Source: Serratia marcescens (GTDB lineage Bacteria > Pseudomonadota > Gammaproteobacteria > Enterobacterales > Enterobacteriaceae). Taken from it: a DNA stretch of 64,000 nucleotides. The stretch is from positions 124,001 to 188,000 of the forward strand of contig NZ_MJAO01000004.1 in the NCBI RefSeq assembly GCF_001902635.1, in the 5' to 3' direction. Below the pieces are notes generated by a model that saw only the letters and a list, made by a program, of their open reading frames with translations, had not been told where the DNA came from and searched no databases. Shown in pieces: positions 1-7,857 of this stretch (the stretch's first letter is position 1; every line of letters begins with the position of its first letter). The translations under genes and the position numbers were made by a program.

Positions 1-1
1 C

Positions 2-499
2 CATGTTGGCCTGTTCCGTTCACCGTCAACCAAGGATCATCGGCTGGCGAGAGAAGCGTTGCAAACGTTGGGTTTACAGGATCTGGCGGAGCGTGAATTC
101 GGCAGCCTATCCGGCGGCCAGCGCCAGTTGGTGATGATCGCGCGCGCGTTGGCAATGCGCTGCAAGGTGTTAATCCTGGATGAACCGACTTCGGCGCTGG
201 ATCTGCATTACCAGGATCGGGTGTTGAGCCTGATGGCTCGCCTGGCGCGGGAGCAACAGTTGGCGGTGATCTTCTCCACGCACCAGCCGAACCATGCTCA
301 CGCGGTGGCCGATCGGGCTTTGCTGCTGGGCAAAGAAGGGCGCAGCCGGCTCGGGGCCTGCCGCGAGGTGCTAACGGCGCAATCCCTGTCGCCCCTGTTC
401 GAGCTGGCGATCGAACGGGTGCCGCTCACGGTGGCGGGCCGCCGCTACGCGACGCTGGTGCCGCTGTATCGCAGCCAATTGGAGCGACATGATGAGTGA
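2..499 (+). CDS. ABC transporter ATP-binding protein (5' end outside window)
   Basis: This is the C-terminal half of an ABC-type ATPase; the reading frame is open from base 2, so the start and Walker A lie upstream of the window. The visible part has the LSGGQ signature, a Walker B box (VLILDEP), the D-loop SALD and an H-loop histidine (STHQP). The spacing and the STHQPNHA motif look like the FecE/BtuD branch that powers iron-chelate or cobalamin uptake, but the substrate cannot be told from this fragment. The next gene, a ModA-like binding protein, overlaps its end by 11 bases, so the two are translationally coupled and probably serve one transporter. Confidence 0.9.
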   Translation, partial: HVGLFRSPSTKDHRLAREALQTLGLQDLAEREFGSLSGGQRQLVMIARALAMRCKVLILDEPTSALDLHYQDRVLSLMARLAREQQLAVIFSTHQPNHAHAVADRALLLGKEGRSRLGACREVLTAQSLSPLFELAIERVPLTVAGRRYATLVPLYRSQLERHDE

Positions 500-1217
500 T
501 ATCCTGCTGTTTGCCGCCGGCAGCCTGCGGCTGGCGTTTGCGCCACTGCTGTCGGCGTTCCAGCGGCACGCCGGGCAAAAAGTCACGGCGGAATTCGGCC
601 CGGCGGGGTTATTGCGCCAACGGATAGAGAACGGCGAACGGCCACAGCTGTTCGCCTCGGCCAACGTGGCGCACCCGCAAAGGTTGGCGGATCTTGGAAT
701 GGCGGGCGCGGTGCAGATTTTTGCGCGCAATCGGCTATGCGTGACGGTACGCAACGTGCCGGCATTAACTGAACGTCCGCTGCCAGAGGTGCTGTTCGAT
801 CCGCACTGGTGCCTTGCCACCTCGACACCGGGGGCAGATCCTTCCGGTGATTATGCGCAGCGGCTTTTCGAACGCTGCGAGCAATACTGGCCGGGGCAAG
901 GGGAAGCGCTGCGCCGCCGGGCGCTGCCGTTGGTTGGCGGCAGGGATTCCGCCCCAGTGCCGGCGGGCCGATTGGCGGCGGAATATCTGATAGCCGGCGG
1001 GCAGGCGGATATTTTTCTCGGCTACGCCAGCTATGCTCCGGCTTTAGCCGCCTACCCGACGTTGGCGGTGCGGCCGTTGGCGCCGCCGCTGGACATCGAG
1101 GCGGATTACGGTTTATGCCTGTTGGATGACGACGCGCAGCGGTTGGCCGCATTTATCTTGAGCGAACAGGGGCAGGAAATCCTGAGCCGACACGGGTTTA
1201 TGCGGCGCGCGGAATGA
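489..1217 (+). CDS. ModA-like substrate-binding protein lacking a signal peptide
   Basis: The 242-residue product starts directly with MMSDILLFAAGSLRLAF, which matches the first strand of mature molybdate/tungstate-type binding proteins (FAAxSL). No hydrophobic leader precedes it. Later segments (QRIENGERPQLFASAN near residue 50 and ADIFLGYASY near residue 175) also fit the family. Its start overlaps the end of the ABC ATPase gene, so it looks like part of that transport operon. Without a signal peptide it would stay in the cytoplasm, which is odd for a binding protein. It may be an oxyanion sensor, or it may depend on a partner for export. ATG at 489 and ATG at 492 are both possible starts. 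Family is fairly sure; ligand unknown. Confidence 0.75.
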   Translation: MMSDILLFAAGSLRLAFAPLLSAFQRHAGQKVTAEFGPAGLLRQRIENGERPQLFASANVAHPQRLADLGMAGAVQIFARNRLCVTVRNVPALTERPLPEVLFDPHWCLATSTPGADPSGDYAQRLFERCEQYWPGQGEALRRRALPLVGGRDSAPVPAGRLAAEYLIAGGQADIFLGYASYAPALAAYPTLAVRPLAPPLDIEADYGLCLLDDDAQRLAAFILSEQGQEILSRHGFMRRAE

Positions 1218-1221
1218 CTCG

Positions 1222-1239
1222 CCGGGCCTGACGGCCCGG
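1222..1239. terminator. hairpin between convergent genes
   Basis: A 7-bp perfect inverted repeat (CCGGGCC, loop TGAC, GGCCCGG) lies between two converging genes. It has no clear U-tract in either direction, so termination is inferred from position and GC-rich stem only. Confidence 0.4.
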
Positions 1240-1246
1240 GGAATCT

Positions 1247-2056
1247 TTACCAAAACAGCGGCGTGGTGTTTTCAGCCAGAAATGCCAACAGCGTTTCGTT
1301 GACCGCCGCCGGATTTTCCTTGTTGCTGATATGCCCGGCGTTGGGGATCAGCACATGCCGACAACCGAGCATCTCCGCCATGCGCTGCCCCTCCGCCGGT
1401 GGGCGTGGCTTATCTTGCGCACCGGTGATCACGATGCTGGCGGCGGTGATTTTTTCCAGCAGCGCCAGCTTGTCGGGGCGGCCGAAGATCATCCGGCCGA
1501 GCGGCACGATACTCTCGCGCAGGCGATCGGCGGGTAGGTCTCGCAGTTGAGACAACAGCGATTGCAACAACGCGTCGGGTACGTCATCGGAATAAAAGAG
1601 CGAAGCGACATGCTCCAGCAATGGAGAAGCGATGGCGCCGGCCTGTTCAACGGCGGCCAGCATGCCCATATAGCGTTGCCGCGCTTCCGGTGTTTCGTCG
1701 CCCAGGTAGCTGTCCATCAGCGCCAACACTTTTACCCGCTCCGGCGCCAGCGCCGCCAGTTCGGCGCCCCACATGCCGCCGACGGACAAGCCGACGATGC
1801 CGAACTCTTCGATATCCAGGCGATCCATTAGCGCCAGATGATCGGCGGCGATATCCGACAGGCTGGTTCGCCCGGCCGGCAGCGCCGGTGAGTCGCCATG
1901 GCCCCAAAGCTCCGGCACGATCAGGCGGTAGCGTTTAGCCAGCGCTTCAAACTGCGGCGCCCACATGTTCAGATCGAACAGATAGCTGTGGCCAAGCAGC
2001 AACGGAAAACCTGACCCCACGTCGAGGTAATGCAGGGATTTACCCATCGTTGGCAT
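1247..2056 (-). CDS. alpha/beta-fold hydrolase
   Basis: The 269-residue protein has the alpha/beta hydrolase pattern. The nucleophile elbow is GLSVGG (serine near residue 91), the loop LLGHSYLFD forms the oxyanion region, and NAGHISNKENP near the C-terminus carries the catalytic histidine. The family includes esterases, lactonases and haloperoxidase-like enzymes, and the substrate cannot be assigned. No signal peptide is visible, so it should be cytoplasmic. It is a lone gene convergent with the binding-protein gene, with an AT-rich upstream region. Confidence 0.85.
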   Translation of the reverse strand: MPTMGKSLHYLDVGSGFPLLLGHSYLFDLNMWAPQFEALAKRYRLIVPELWGHGDSPALPAGRTSLSDIAADHLALMDRLDIEEFGIVGLSVGGMWGAELAALAPERVKVLALMDSYLGDETPEARQRYMGMLAAVEQAGAIASPLLEHVASLFYSDDVPDALLQSLLSQLRDLPADRLRESIVPLGRMIFGRPDKLALLEKITAASIVITGAQDKPRPPAEGQRMAEMLGCRHVLIPNAGHISNKENPAAVNETLLAFLAENTTPLFW

Positions 2057-2398
2057 ATTATCGGTTCCTTATATTATAAAGAGAGTTCTGGCTGCTTATA
2101 TCACACTCATATTCAACCCACGGTATGAATTTACCTTAACTTACTCATATGATTGCTTATTTTAAATTCGACGTGATAGCGGGAAGTGAATGAAGGGGAA
2201 TATTCAGATGTTTTTCTCGCCGTCATAACGTTGGTTTATGCGGATACTCATTTTCAGCATGGAATAGGGCGACAGGCGGCGCGATAAAAACTCCCAGGCT
2301 ATTAATTATATTGCTGGTTATTTTTCTGCCGTGGCGGATCTTTCGGGCGCGGCAAGCGACGGCCTGTCGATATGTTCAACCGGCAGGCCGTCGCGCGT
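2057..2398. other. intergenic region with an 11-bp inverted repeat
   Basis: About 340 bases hold no convincing gene. The right half has a perfect 11-bp inverted repeat (2356-2366 GCGACGGCCTG and 2384-2394 CAGGCCGTCGC, 17-base loop) just after the end of the minus-strand par genes. It could act as their terminator, although no U-tract follows. The left part is AT-rich and probably contains the promoter of the minus-strand hydrolase gene. Confidence 0.5.
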
Positions 2399-2701
2399 TC
2401 AGAGTTTCTTCAACAGTTCCAGCAGCTGTGCTTCGCTTTTCTCCGCCAGCCCGTCGATCGCCAGCTTGATGATGTCGGAACGGGTGATACGCACGATACC
2501 GTTGCGCGCCGCCTGCACGATCACCTCATCGATGGCGTCGATGTGGTTGTCCGTCAGGCTGACGGAAATCGCCTTGTAGGTGCGCTTGCGGCCGGCCGGT
2601 TTGGCTTCCGGCGCGGGCACTGCCACCGGCAGGGTGTGCGAGGTGGCGCTGTTGATGAATTCGTCTTCCGACATGCGGTGGGTGGGGGTGCGTTTCTTCA
2701 C
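2399..2701 (-). CDS. small ribbon-helix-helix partner of ParA (ParB-like, type Ib)
   Basis: This 100-residue basic protein has a disordered, Pro/Ala-rich first half (RKRTYKAISVSL begins the folded part). A C-terminal ribbon-helix-helix-like segment follows (VSLTDNHIDAIDEVIVQAARN, then ITRSDIIKLAIDGLA). The GTG start at 2701 overlaps the stop of the upstream ParA gene in a GTGA arrangement, so the pair is coupled. Small RHH partners next to a short ParA are typical of type Ib partition loci, where the partner binds centromere repeats and represses the operon. That role is inferred here from layout. Iteron-like repeats lie upstream of parA. Confidence 0.75.
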   Translation of the reverse strand: MKKRTPTHRMSEDEFINSATSHTLPVAVPAPEAKPAGRKRTYKAISVSLTDNHIDAIDEVIVQAARNGIVRITRSDIIKLAIDGLAEKSEAQLLELLKKL

Positions 2702-3333
2702 AGGATCACCTCTTTCACCAGGCATTCGATCTCGGCCTGCGCTTTTTCGTTGTTCGCCTCATGCACGGTGATGGCCTCGCCCCAGGCGTCGCGGTAAATC
2801 TTGCGGTCGCACAGGCGGTTGCTCACCAGGGTGAATTCCGGGTATTCGCTCAGCACCTGCGCCGCTTCGTTGGCTTCATTGATGAAGATGTTGGTCGGGC
2901 ACATGTTCAGCACGATGTAGCCTTTGACCTTCTCGTTGTACTCCTGCGCGGTGGAGAACATCTCCGACAGATAGCCGATGGTGTCGAGATCCATCTGCGA
3001 AGGGCGCAGCGGCGAGAGGAACAGATCGGCGGCCAGCAGGCCGGAGCGCAGTTCGGCGCTGTCGCGGCCGGCGGTATCGACGATCACGTAGTCGTAATGG
3101 CGATCCAGTTCCAGCAGCGTTTCCTTGATTTTGCCCGACGCGGCCACCACCGGAATGTGCGGCAGCCCCTCAACGTTCTGACGGTCGTTATACCAGGTCA
3201 TGATCGATTTCTGGTCGTCGGCGTCGACGATGATCGCCGTCTTGCCCTGCTTGAGAATCAGATATCCGGCGATATTCACCGCTTTCGTCGACTTGCCGAC
3301 GCCGCCTTTTTGCGAGCCAATCAGAACAATCAT
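2698..3333 (-). CDS. ParA-family partition ATPase (short form)
   Basis: The 211-residue product begins MIVLIGSQKGGVGKST, a deviant Walker A (KGGVGKST) of the ParA/MinD class. DADDQKS and DTAGRDSAEL follow as the Walker A' and Walker B segments. There is no N-terminal DNA-binding domain, which matches the small ParA proteins of type Ib partition systems. The ATG at 3333 is preferred over an in-frame TTG 15 bases upstream because an AGAGA ribosome site sits before it. It is the first gene of a two-gene minus-strand operon. Chromosomal location implies a relic of a plasmid or island, or a system for positioning cargo; the window does not decide between them. Confidence 0.88.
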   Translation of the reverse strand: MIVLIGSQKGGVGKSTKAVNIAGYLILKQGKTAIIVDADDQKSIMTWYNDRQNVEGLPHIPVVAASGKIKETLLELDRHYDYVIVDTAGRDSAELRSGLLAADLFLSPLRPSQMDLDTIGYLSEMFSTAQEYNEKVKGYIVLNMCPTNIFINEANEAAQVLSEYPEFTLVSNRLCDRKIYRDAWGEAITVHEANNEKAQAEIECLVKEVIL

Positions 3334-3349
3334 GCTGCCATCTCTCAAG

Positions 3350-3412
3350 TTATTAAGCTGATAACTTATTAAGTTAATGTGCTTATTAGGTTGATAATTA
3401 AACAGGTTAACA
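3350..3412. repeat. iteron cluster upstream of parA (candidate centromere/operator)
   Basis: Three direct repeats with 16-17 base spacing lie just upstream of parA: TTATTAAGCTGATAA at 3350, TTATTAAGTTAATGT at 3366 and TTATTAGGTTGATAA at 3383. A degenerate fourth unit begins near 3398. The position, helical-turn-and-a-half spacing and AT-rich sequence fit a binding array for the RHH partner. The array would act both as operator and as centromere; binding itself is inferred. Confidence 0.65.
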
Positions 3413-3562
3413 AGAACAACTCGTGAACAATATGCACCAACAGCGGCAGCTTGCCAAGCCAGTATGTTGTTAACTGCGCAGCTTATTTTGCGGTGAATAG
3501 ACCGGATGGGTAAGTAGGAATTCTCTGGGAAGTGGTGGAGTGGGCGAGAGGGTTAGTTATTT

Positions 3563-3599
3563 AACAGCTTAATAAGTTAGTGGCCTATTAAGCTGTTTC
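3563..3599. repeat. second par iteron block with 12-bp inverted repeat
   Basis: Two more iteron-like units (TTAATAAGTTAGTGG at 3569 and CTATTAAGCTGTTTC at 3585) are spaced 16 bases apart, directly after the stop of yajD. The same stretch holds a perfect 12-bp inverted repeat, AACAGCTTAATA (3563-3574) and TATTAAGCTGTT (3586-3597). It matches a block at 56805-56837 in 29 of 33 positions. Confidence 0.65.
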
Positions 3600-3603
3600 T
3601 GTA

Positions 3604-3945
3604 TTACTTCTTCATCATCGCCTTCAGATTGGCGAACGGGTTGTGGGTGGCGACGCCGATATCCTTCTGGGCATCTTCACCGGCCACCACCGTCGATCCG
3701 TATTGATCGGCCTCGGTGTACTTCGAGTGCTCATGGTCGTGGCAATACAGGCACAGCATTTCCCAGTTGCTGCCGTCTTCCGGGTTGTTGCTGTGATCGT
3801 GATCGATATGGTGCACCGTCAACTCGCGCAGGTTGGAATAGACGAACTCGCGCGAGCAACGCCCGCACACCCAGGGGAACAGTTTCAGCGCTTTTTCGCG
3901 GTAGCCGGTTTCCAGCTTCGCATAGTTTTTGGGGATGTAGGCCAT
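3604..3945 (-). CDS. yajD: HNH endonuclease-family protein YajD
   Basis: The 113-residue product matches E. coli YajD almost throughout as I recall it. Two CxxC pairs (CGRCS and CLYC) and the HNH core (LTVHHIDHDHSNNPEDGSNW, with HDHEHS later) form a zinc-binding beta-beta-alpha-metal fold. The family has HNH nuclease features but no firmly established substrate that I can name. It is transcribed from its own upstream region toward the par iteron block. Confidence 0.93.
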   Translation of the reverse strand: MAYIPKNYAKLETGYREKALKLFPWVCGRCSREFVYSNLRELTVHHIDHDHSNNPEDGSNWEMLCLYCHDHEHSKYTEADQYGSTVVAGEDAQKDIGVATHNPFANLKAMMKK

Positions 3946-3984
3946 GGTGGTTGTCCGTCGGGAGTCAATGTGCGGCGAATAATA

Positions 3985-4461
3985 TCACACTGCGTGTGGC
4001 GACAACGTGCGGCTCATCACCGTGACGGCTTCGCCGGCGATCTGGCGTTGCTCCAGCGAGCGCCAGCCGAGTTTCTGATACAGCGCCTGCTGATCGGGCG
4101 TGTACAAATAGAGTTCGTCTATGCCCTGGGCCCGGCCGTGTTCGACGCAGCGTGCAATCAAGCGACGGGCAATGCCTTGGCCGCGGTGTTGCGGGTGAGT
4201 GAAGACTTCGCTCAGCCAGTATTGGCGCTCCGGTTTATCCGCCAGTTCATACAATGTCAGGCTGGCGGTACCGAGAATCTGTTGTTGCGGCGACAGTGCC
4301 AACAGCACGACGCCCCGCTGCCCGGGCGCGCAGCGTTCGGCCAGACGCTGGCTGATGGTGTCGCGGCTGCTCCATTGCGCAAAGGCGCCCCATTCCTGAT
4401 GCAGTAACTCGGCCAGTTCGTCAATACGCCGGCGATGTGCCGGCAGAGGTTCGATACGCAT
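3985..4461 (-). CDS. GNAT-family N-acetyltransferase
   Basis: This 158-residue protein has the acetyl-CoA binding signature of GNAT enzymes at HPQHRGQGIARRLI (Q/RxxGxG/A, near residues 93-106). A typical C-terminal motif, LYTPDQQALYQKLGW, follows. The acceptor substrate cannot be predicted. It is cytoplasmic, stands alone between yajD and the LysR gene, and has no visible operon partner. Confidence 0.85.
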   Translation of the reverse strand: MRIEPLPAHRRRIDELAELLHQEWGAFAQWSSRDTISQRLAERCAPGQRGVVLLALSPQQQILGTASLTLYELADKPERQYWLSEVFTHPQHRGQGIARRLIARCVEHGRAQGIDELYLYTPDQQALYQKLGWRSLEQRQIAGEAVTVMSRTLSPHAV

Positions 4462-4514
4462 GGTGCGACCATTTCGTTGCCCGGAAGATAAGCCACTATA
4501 GCCGGCGAGAGCGG

Positions 4515-5408
4515 TTAATGAAACGTCTCAACCGCCCAGTCGATAAACGCCCGCAGCTTGCCGCTGAGGTGGCGGTTGGAGGGGTAGACCACGTACATCT
4601 GCTCCGGCGGCGGCTGCCAGTCGTGCAGCAGGCTGACCAGCTCGCCGTTATCGAGGTGCGGTTGCGCCATGAAACGGTAGGTCTGAATGATGCCCAACCC
4701 GGCCAGGCTCGCCGCCAGCAGCGCGTTGCCCTCATTGATGCTGACCGGGTAGCGTTGTTGAATGGCGATCTCTTTGCCGCGCTCGACATAGCGTTGCGGA
4801 TGGATACGGTCGTTGATCGGGTGGCGATAATGCACCATCGGAAAACCCTGTTCCAGATCGCATGGGTGATGCGGGATACCGTGGCGCGCCAGATAGGCCG
4901 GGGTGGCGCAGCTCACCCAGTCCAGATCGAACAGACGGCGGGCGATCAGGCTGGAGTCGGCCAGCGGGCCGCTGCGGATCACGCAGTCGGCGCTGTCGCT
5001 GATCAGATCGATCACGCGGTCGCCGACGCTAAGATCGATCTGTATTTGCGGGTAGCGCGCCAGAAAATCGGGCAGCGCGGGCAACAGCAGCCGGCGCGCG
5101 GTGCCGCCGCCGGTGTCGATACGCAGCACGCCCTGCGGAGAACTTTGTGATTCGGTCAGGCAGCCTTCCATCTGCTCCAGATCCGCCAGCCACTTCACCG
5201 TGCGCTGATAATAGCATTCGCCCTCGCGGGTGACCGACACGCTGCGGGTGGTGCGTTGGAACAGCTTGGTTTGCAGGTGATCCTCCAGGCTCTGGATCAG
5301 TTTGGTGACCGTGGCTTTCGGCATGCCCAGCGAATCGGCGGCGCGGGTGAAGCCGCCGGTTTCCACCACGCGGTTGAAAACCCGGATGGCGAGTAAATGA
5401 TGGTCCAT
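4515..5408 (-). CDS. LysR-family transcriptional regulator
   Basis: The 297-residue protein has an N-terminal winged helix-turn-helix (FNRVVETGGFTRAADSLGMP, residues about 9-28, with recognition helix KATVTKLIQSLE) and a periplasmic-binding-like effector domain. It resembles the broad group of LysR regulators that act on oxidoreductases or exporters. The gene lies 59 bases downstream of an MFS transporter on the same strand. It probably shares that transcript and may control it in response to the exported compound. The effector is unknown. Confidence 0.9.
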   Translation of the reverse strand: MDHHLLAIRVFNRVVETGGFTRAADSLGMPKATVTKLIQSLEDHLQTKLFQRTTRSVSVTREGECYYQRTVKWLADLEQMEGCLTESQSSPQGVLRIDTGGGTARRLLLPALPDFLARYPQIQIDLSVGDRVIDLISDSADCVIRSGPLADSSLIARRLFDLDWVSCATPAYLARHGIPHHPCDLEQGFPMVHYRHPINDRIHPQRYVERGKEIAIQQRYPVSINEGNALLAASLAGLGIIQTYRFMAQPHLDNGELVSLLHDWQPPPEQMYVVYPSNRHLSGKLRAFIDWAVETFH

Positions 5409-5467
5409 AGTCTCTCAGCGCAACGCCCCGGCGGTGTGCGGGGCGTGTTTCTGCGGATAAATAATGA

Positions 5468-6652
5468 TTAACATTGTTTAGCGCCAATCGCGCTGGAGCG
5501 CAAGCTGAGGCCGAACACCAGCGCGGCGGAGAGGATCAGCGCGCCGCCGAACAGCATGGCGCTGCTGACGCCCTGCCAGTCCACCACTTCGCCGCCCAGC
5601 AACGCGCCGGAGGCCAGCGCGATCTGGACGACGCACACCAGCAGCGCCTGGCCGGCTTCCGGCGCCTGCGGCACCGCAGCGAACATCCAGTTGGTGGCGC
5701 ACACCGGCACGGCGCCAAAGGCCAGCCCCCAGACCATCACCATCAGCGTAGCGCCGCCGAGGCCGCTGAGCAGCGGCGAGACGATCAGGATGCCCGCCAA
5801 CATGGCGGCGATCAGGATAAAAGTGGCGCGCAGGCTGTACTCGCCCAGACGTTCCCCGAGGAAGGTGCCCAGCAGGCCGATGGCGCCATAGGCCAACAGC
5901 TGCAGCGAGATCGCCGACGGGCTGAGTACGAACACCTGTTGCAGCAAGGGGCGCAGATAGGTGTAGGCGGCGAAGTGGCCGATGAACAGCAGCACGATGG
6001 CGATCAGGCCGATACGCGCCATCGGCAGGCGCAGCGGCAGCACCAGATCGCGCGTCGTGACCGGCCGGGAGGGGGGCACGGACGTCAGCAAACGCAACTG
6101 CGCCAGCAGCACGCCGACCGCCAGCGCCGCCCCACCGAAGAAGGCGGCGCGCCAGCCGAACAGATCGCCGATCAGCGCCCCGGCCGGTACGCCGCACACC
6201 GCGCCGACCGAGATGCCGCTGAGGATCAGCGCGGTGGCGCGGCCCTGGCTGGCTTCCGGTACCAGATGGCGGCCGTAGTTGGCGGCGAACGACCAGAAGC
6301 CGCCGACACAAATGCCCAGCAGCACACGGCCCAGCAGCATCATCGGGAAGCTGACGGCCAGCGCCGCCACCAGATTGGACACTATCAGCAGCAGCGACAG
6401 GCCCAGCATCAGCAGGCGCCTGTCCAGCCGGCCAGAGACCAGGCTCAGCACCGGTGCCGCCACCGCCGCCACGATGCCGGGCATGGTGACCATCAGCCCG
6501 GCGGTGCCGGTACTGACGCCGAGCGAAGGCGCGATGTTGGTCAGCAGGCCGATCGGCAGAAATTCGGTGGTGACCATGACAAAACAGGCGACCGTCAGCG
6601 AGAAGATCGCCGGCCACGGGGATGATGCAGGTTTATCTTTATTATTCAGCAT
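5468..6652 (-). CDS. MFS transporter, DHA1-type drug/metabolite exporter
   Basis: The 394-residue product is a 12-helix inner-membrane protein of the major facilitator superfamily. The N-terminal segment ATTEFLPIGLL-like motif (here VTTEFLPIGLLTNIAP) followed by SGRLDRRLLMLG is typical of AraJ/YdhP-type DHA1 proton antiporters for sugars, nucleosides or drugs. The ATG at 6652 (MLNNKDKP) is chosen because the longer frame adds 19 non-conserved residues. A LysR gene follows on the same strand, suggesting an inducible efflux unit. Confidence 0.9.
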   Translation of the reverse strand: MLNNKDKPASSPWPAIFSLTVACFVMVTTEFLPIGLLTNIAPSLGVSTGTAGLMVTMPGIVAAVAAPVLSLVSGRLDRRLLMLGLSLLLIVSNLVAALAVSFPMMLLGRVLLGICVGGFWSFAANYGRHLVPEASQGRATALILSGISVGAVCGVPAGALIGDLFGWRAAFFGGAALAVGVLLAQLRLLTSVPPSRPVTTRDLVLPLRLPMARIGLIAIVLLFIGHFAAYTYLRPLLQQVFVLSPSAISLQLLAYGAIGLLGTFLGERLGEYSLRATFILIAAMLAGILIVSPLLSGLGGATLMVMVWGLAFGAVPVCATNWMFAAVPQAPEAGQALLVCVVQIALASGALLGGEVVDWQGVSSAMLFGGALILSAALVFGLSLRSSAIGAKQC

Positions 6653-7039
6653 AATGCCGCTCGTCTCAGGTGAATGCGCAGGCCACGCGCAGGGCGTGAT
6701 CGAAATCACAATCTACGGCAGGCCGCAGCGGCGGATAAATCCATCTGCGGTGTTTACACTGTTTCTGAGGGGGAACAATTACGGTTGACGGCGAACCGAG
6801 CAAGAGGCACCACGAATTCATCGGCAACGCCGGGAAGAAGATAATGAATAAAGATGCCGCTATAAAAGCGGCATTGATATTTTTTATTCACGTACAATAA
6901 TATTTATTAAAATAATTTATTTTGAATTTTTCACGAGGTATTTAATTGATATTAAATGCGGTGAATTTGACTTGCCGTCGCTTCAATCATACCGTTAATT
7001 GGTTTTATTTTTTTTCAGCTTTAACCGAGGTGGCGATTA
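6653..7039. other. AT-rich intergenic region between divergent genes with an orphan terminator-like hairpin
   Basis: This 390-base region separates the MFS gene from the SDR gene. A perfect 8-bp hairpin (ATGCCGCT 6854-6861, loop ATAAA, AGCGGCAT 6867-6874) is followed by TGATATTTTTTATT, so it reads as a plus-strand intrinsic terminator although no plus-strand gene precedes it. An 18-codon frame starting ATG at 6844 runs through the hairpin and is not convincing as a gene. The rest is AT-rich promoter-like sequence. Confidence 0.5.
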
Positions 7040-7804
7040 ATGGAGAACAACATGGAAAATAGAAAAGTACTGGTAACCGGCGGCAGCGGCGGTATTGGAT
7101 TGGGTATTGCGCTTTATTTCGCCAAAAAAGGCGCGCGGGTGGGGATCGTGGGGCGCAGCGCAGAAAAAATCGCCGCCGCGCAGGAGAAAGCGCAGGGGAT
7201 GGGATTGGCGCTGCAAGGCTATGCGTGCGACATCCGCGATGCCGAGAAACTTAACGCGACCGCAGAACGCTTTGCCTTGAAAAATAATGGATTGGATGTA
7301 TTGTGCTGCAATGCGGGCGTTTTCCCTTCAGTGCCGCTGCATCAGATGACGGGGCAGCAGTGGGATGATGTGCATGCCATTAACAGCAAAGGCACCTTCC
7401 TCAGCGTGCAGGCGGCGTACCCTTGGTTGAAGCAATCAGCGTGCGGGCGAATTGTATTGACTTCATCGATTACCGGGCCGTTAACGGGCTATCCCGGCTG
7501 GGCGCATTATTCATCGAGCAAAGCGGCGCAACTGGGCTTTATGCGTTCGGCGGCGCTCGAATTTGCCGCCGACAATATTACCGTCAACGCCGTTTTGCCG
7601 GGCAATATTCTGACCGAGGGGCTTTGTGAAATGGGCACGGACTATATTGCTGAGATAGAAAAAAGCGTTCCTTTGAAACGTTTGGGCTCCGTGGACGATA
7701 TTGCGGCGGCGGTGTTTTTCCTGGCCTCTCAGGAAGCCGGTTATATTACCGGGCAGACGATCGTCGTCGATGGCGGGTTGGTGTTGCCTGAGGCCCTGCC
7801 TTAA
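7040..7804 (+). CDS. short-chain dehydrogenase/reductase (SDR)
   Basis: This 254-residue classical SDR has the nucleotide-binding motif TGGSGGIG near residue 15 and the NAG motif (CCNAGVF). The catalytic serine is in LTSSITG and the YxxxK pair is in YSSSKAAQ. The C-terminal GQTIVVDGG motif is typical of FabG-like enzymes. It would reduce a carbonyl or oxidise an alcohol with NAD(P); the substrate is unknown. Two starts are possible: ATG at 7040, or ATG at 7052, which has a GGAG ribosome site 6 bases before it. It converges on lsrK. Confidence 0.88.
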   Translation: MENNMENRKVLVTGGSGGIGLGIALYFAKKGARVGIVGRSAEKIAAAQEKAQGMGLALQGYACDIRDAEKLNATAERFALKNNGLDVLCCNAGVFPSVPLHQMTGQQWDDVHAINSKGTFLSVQAAYPWLKQSACGRIVLTSSITGPLTGYPGWAHYSSSKAAQLGFMRSAALEFAADNITVNAVLPGNILTEGLCEMGTDYIAEIEKSVPLKRLGSVDDIAAAVFFLASQEAGYITGQTIVVDGGLVLPEALP

Positions 7805-7829
7805 ACAACCCTGTCGTGCGATAGTCATG

Positions 7830-7851
7830 CCGGGCGCCCTGCGGCGCCCGG
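7830..7851. terminator. GC-rich hairpin between convergent SDR and lsrK genes
   Basis: A perfect 9-bp stem, CCGGGCGCC and GGCGCCCGG with loop CTGC, sits between two converging stop codons. There is no U-tract, so termination strength is uncertain. Confidence 0.45.
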
Positions 7852-7857
7852 TAATGT

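Noticed and set aside
5474-6625. Open frames of about 380 codons on both strands inside the MFS gene.
   Set aside because: Both are low-complexity (His/Gln/Arg/Ala) shadows; the 394-residue membrane protein in the third frame explains the region.
6844-6900. An 18-codon ORF between the MFS and SDR genes.
   Set aside because: It is hydrophobic and has a weak ribosome site, but it runs through a terminator-like hairpin and has no support beyond being open.
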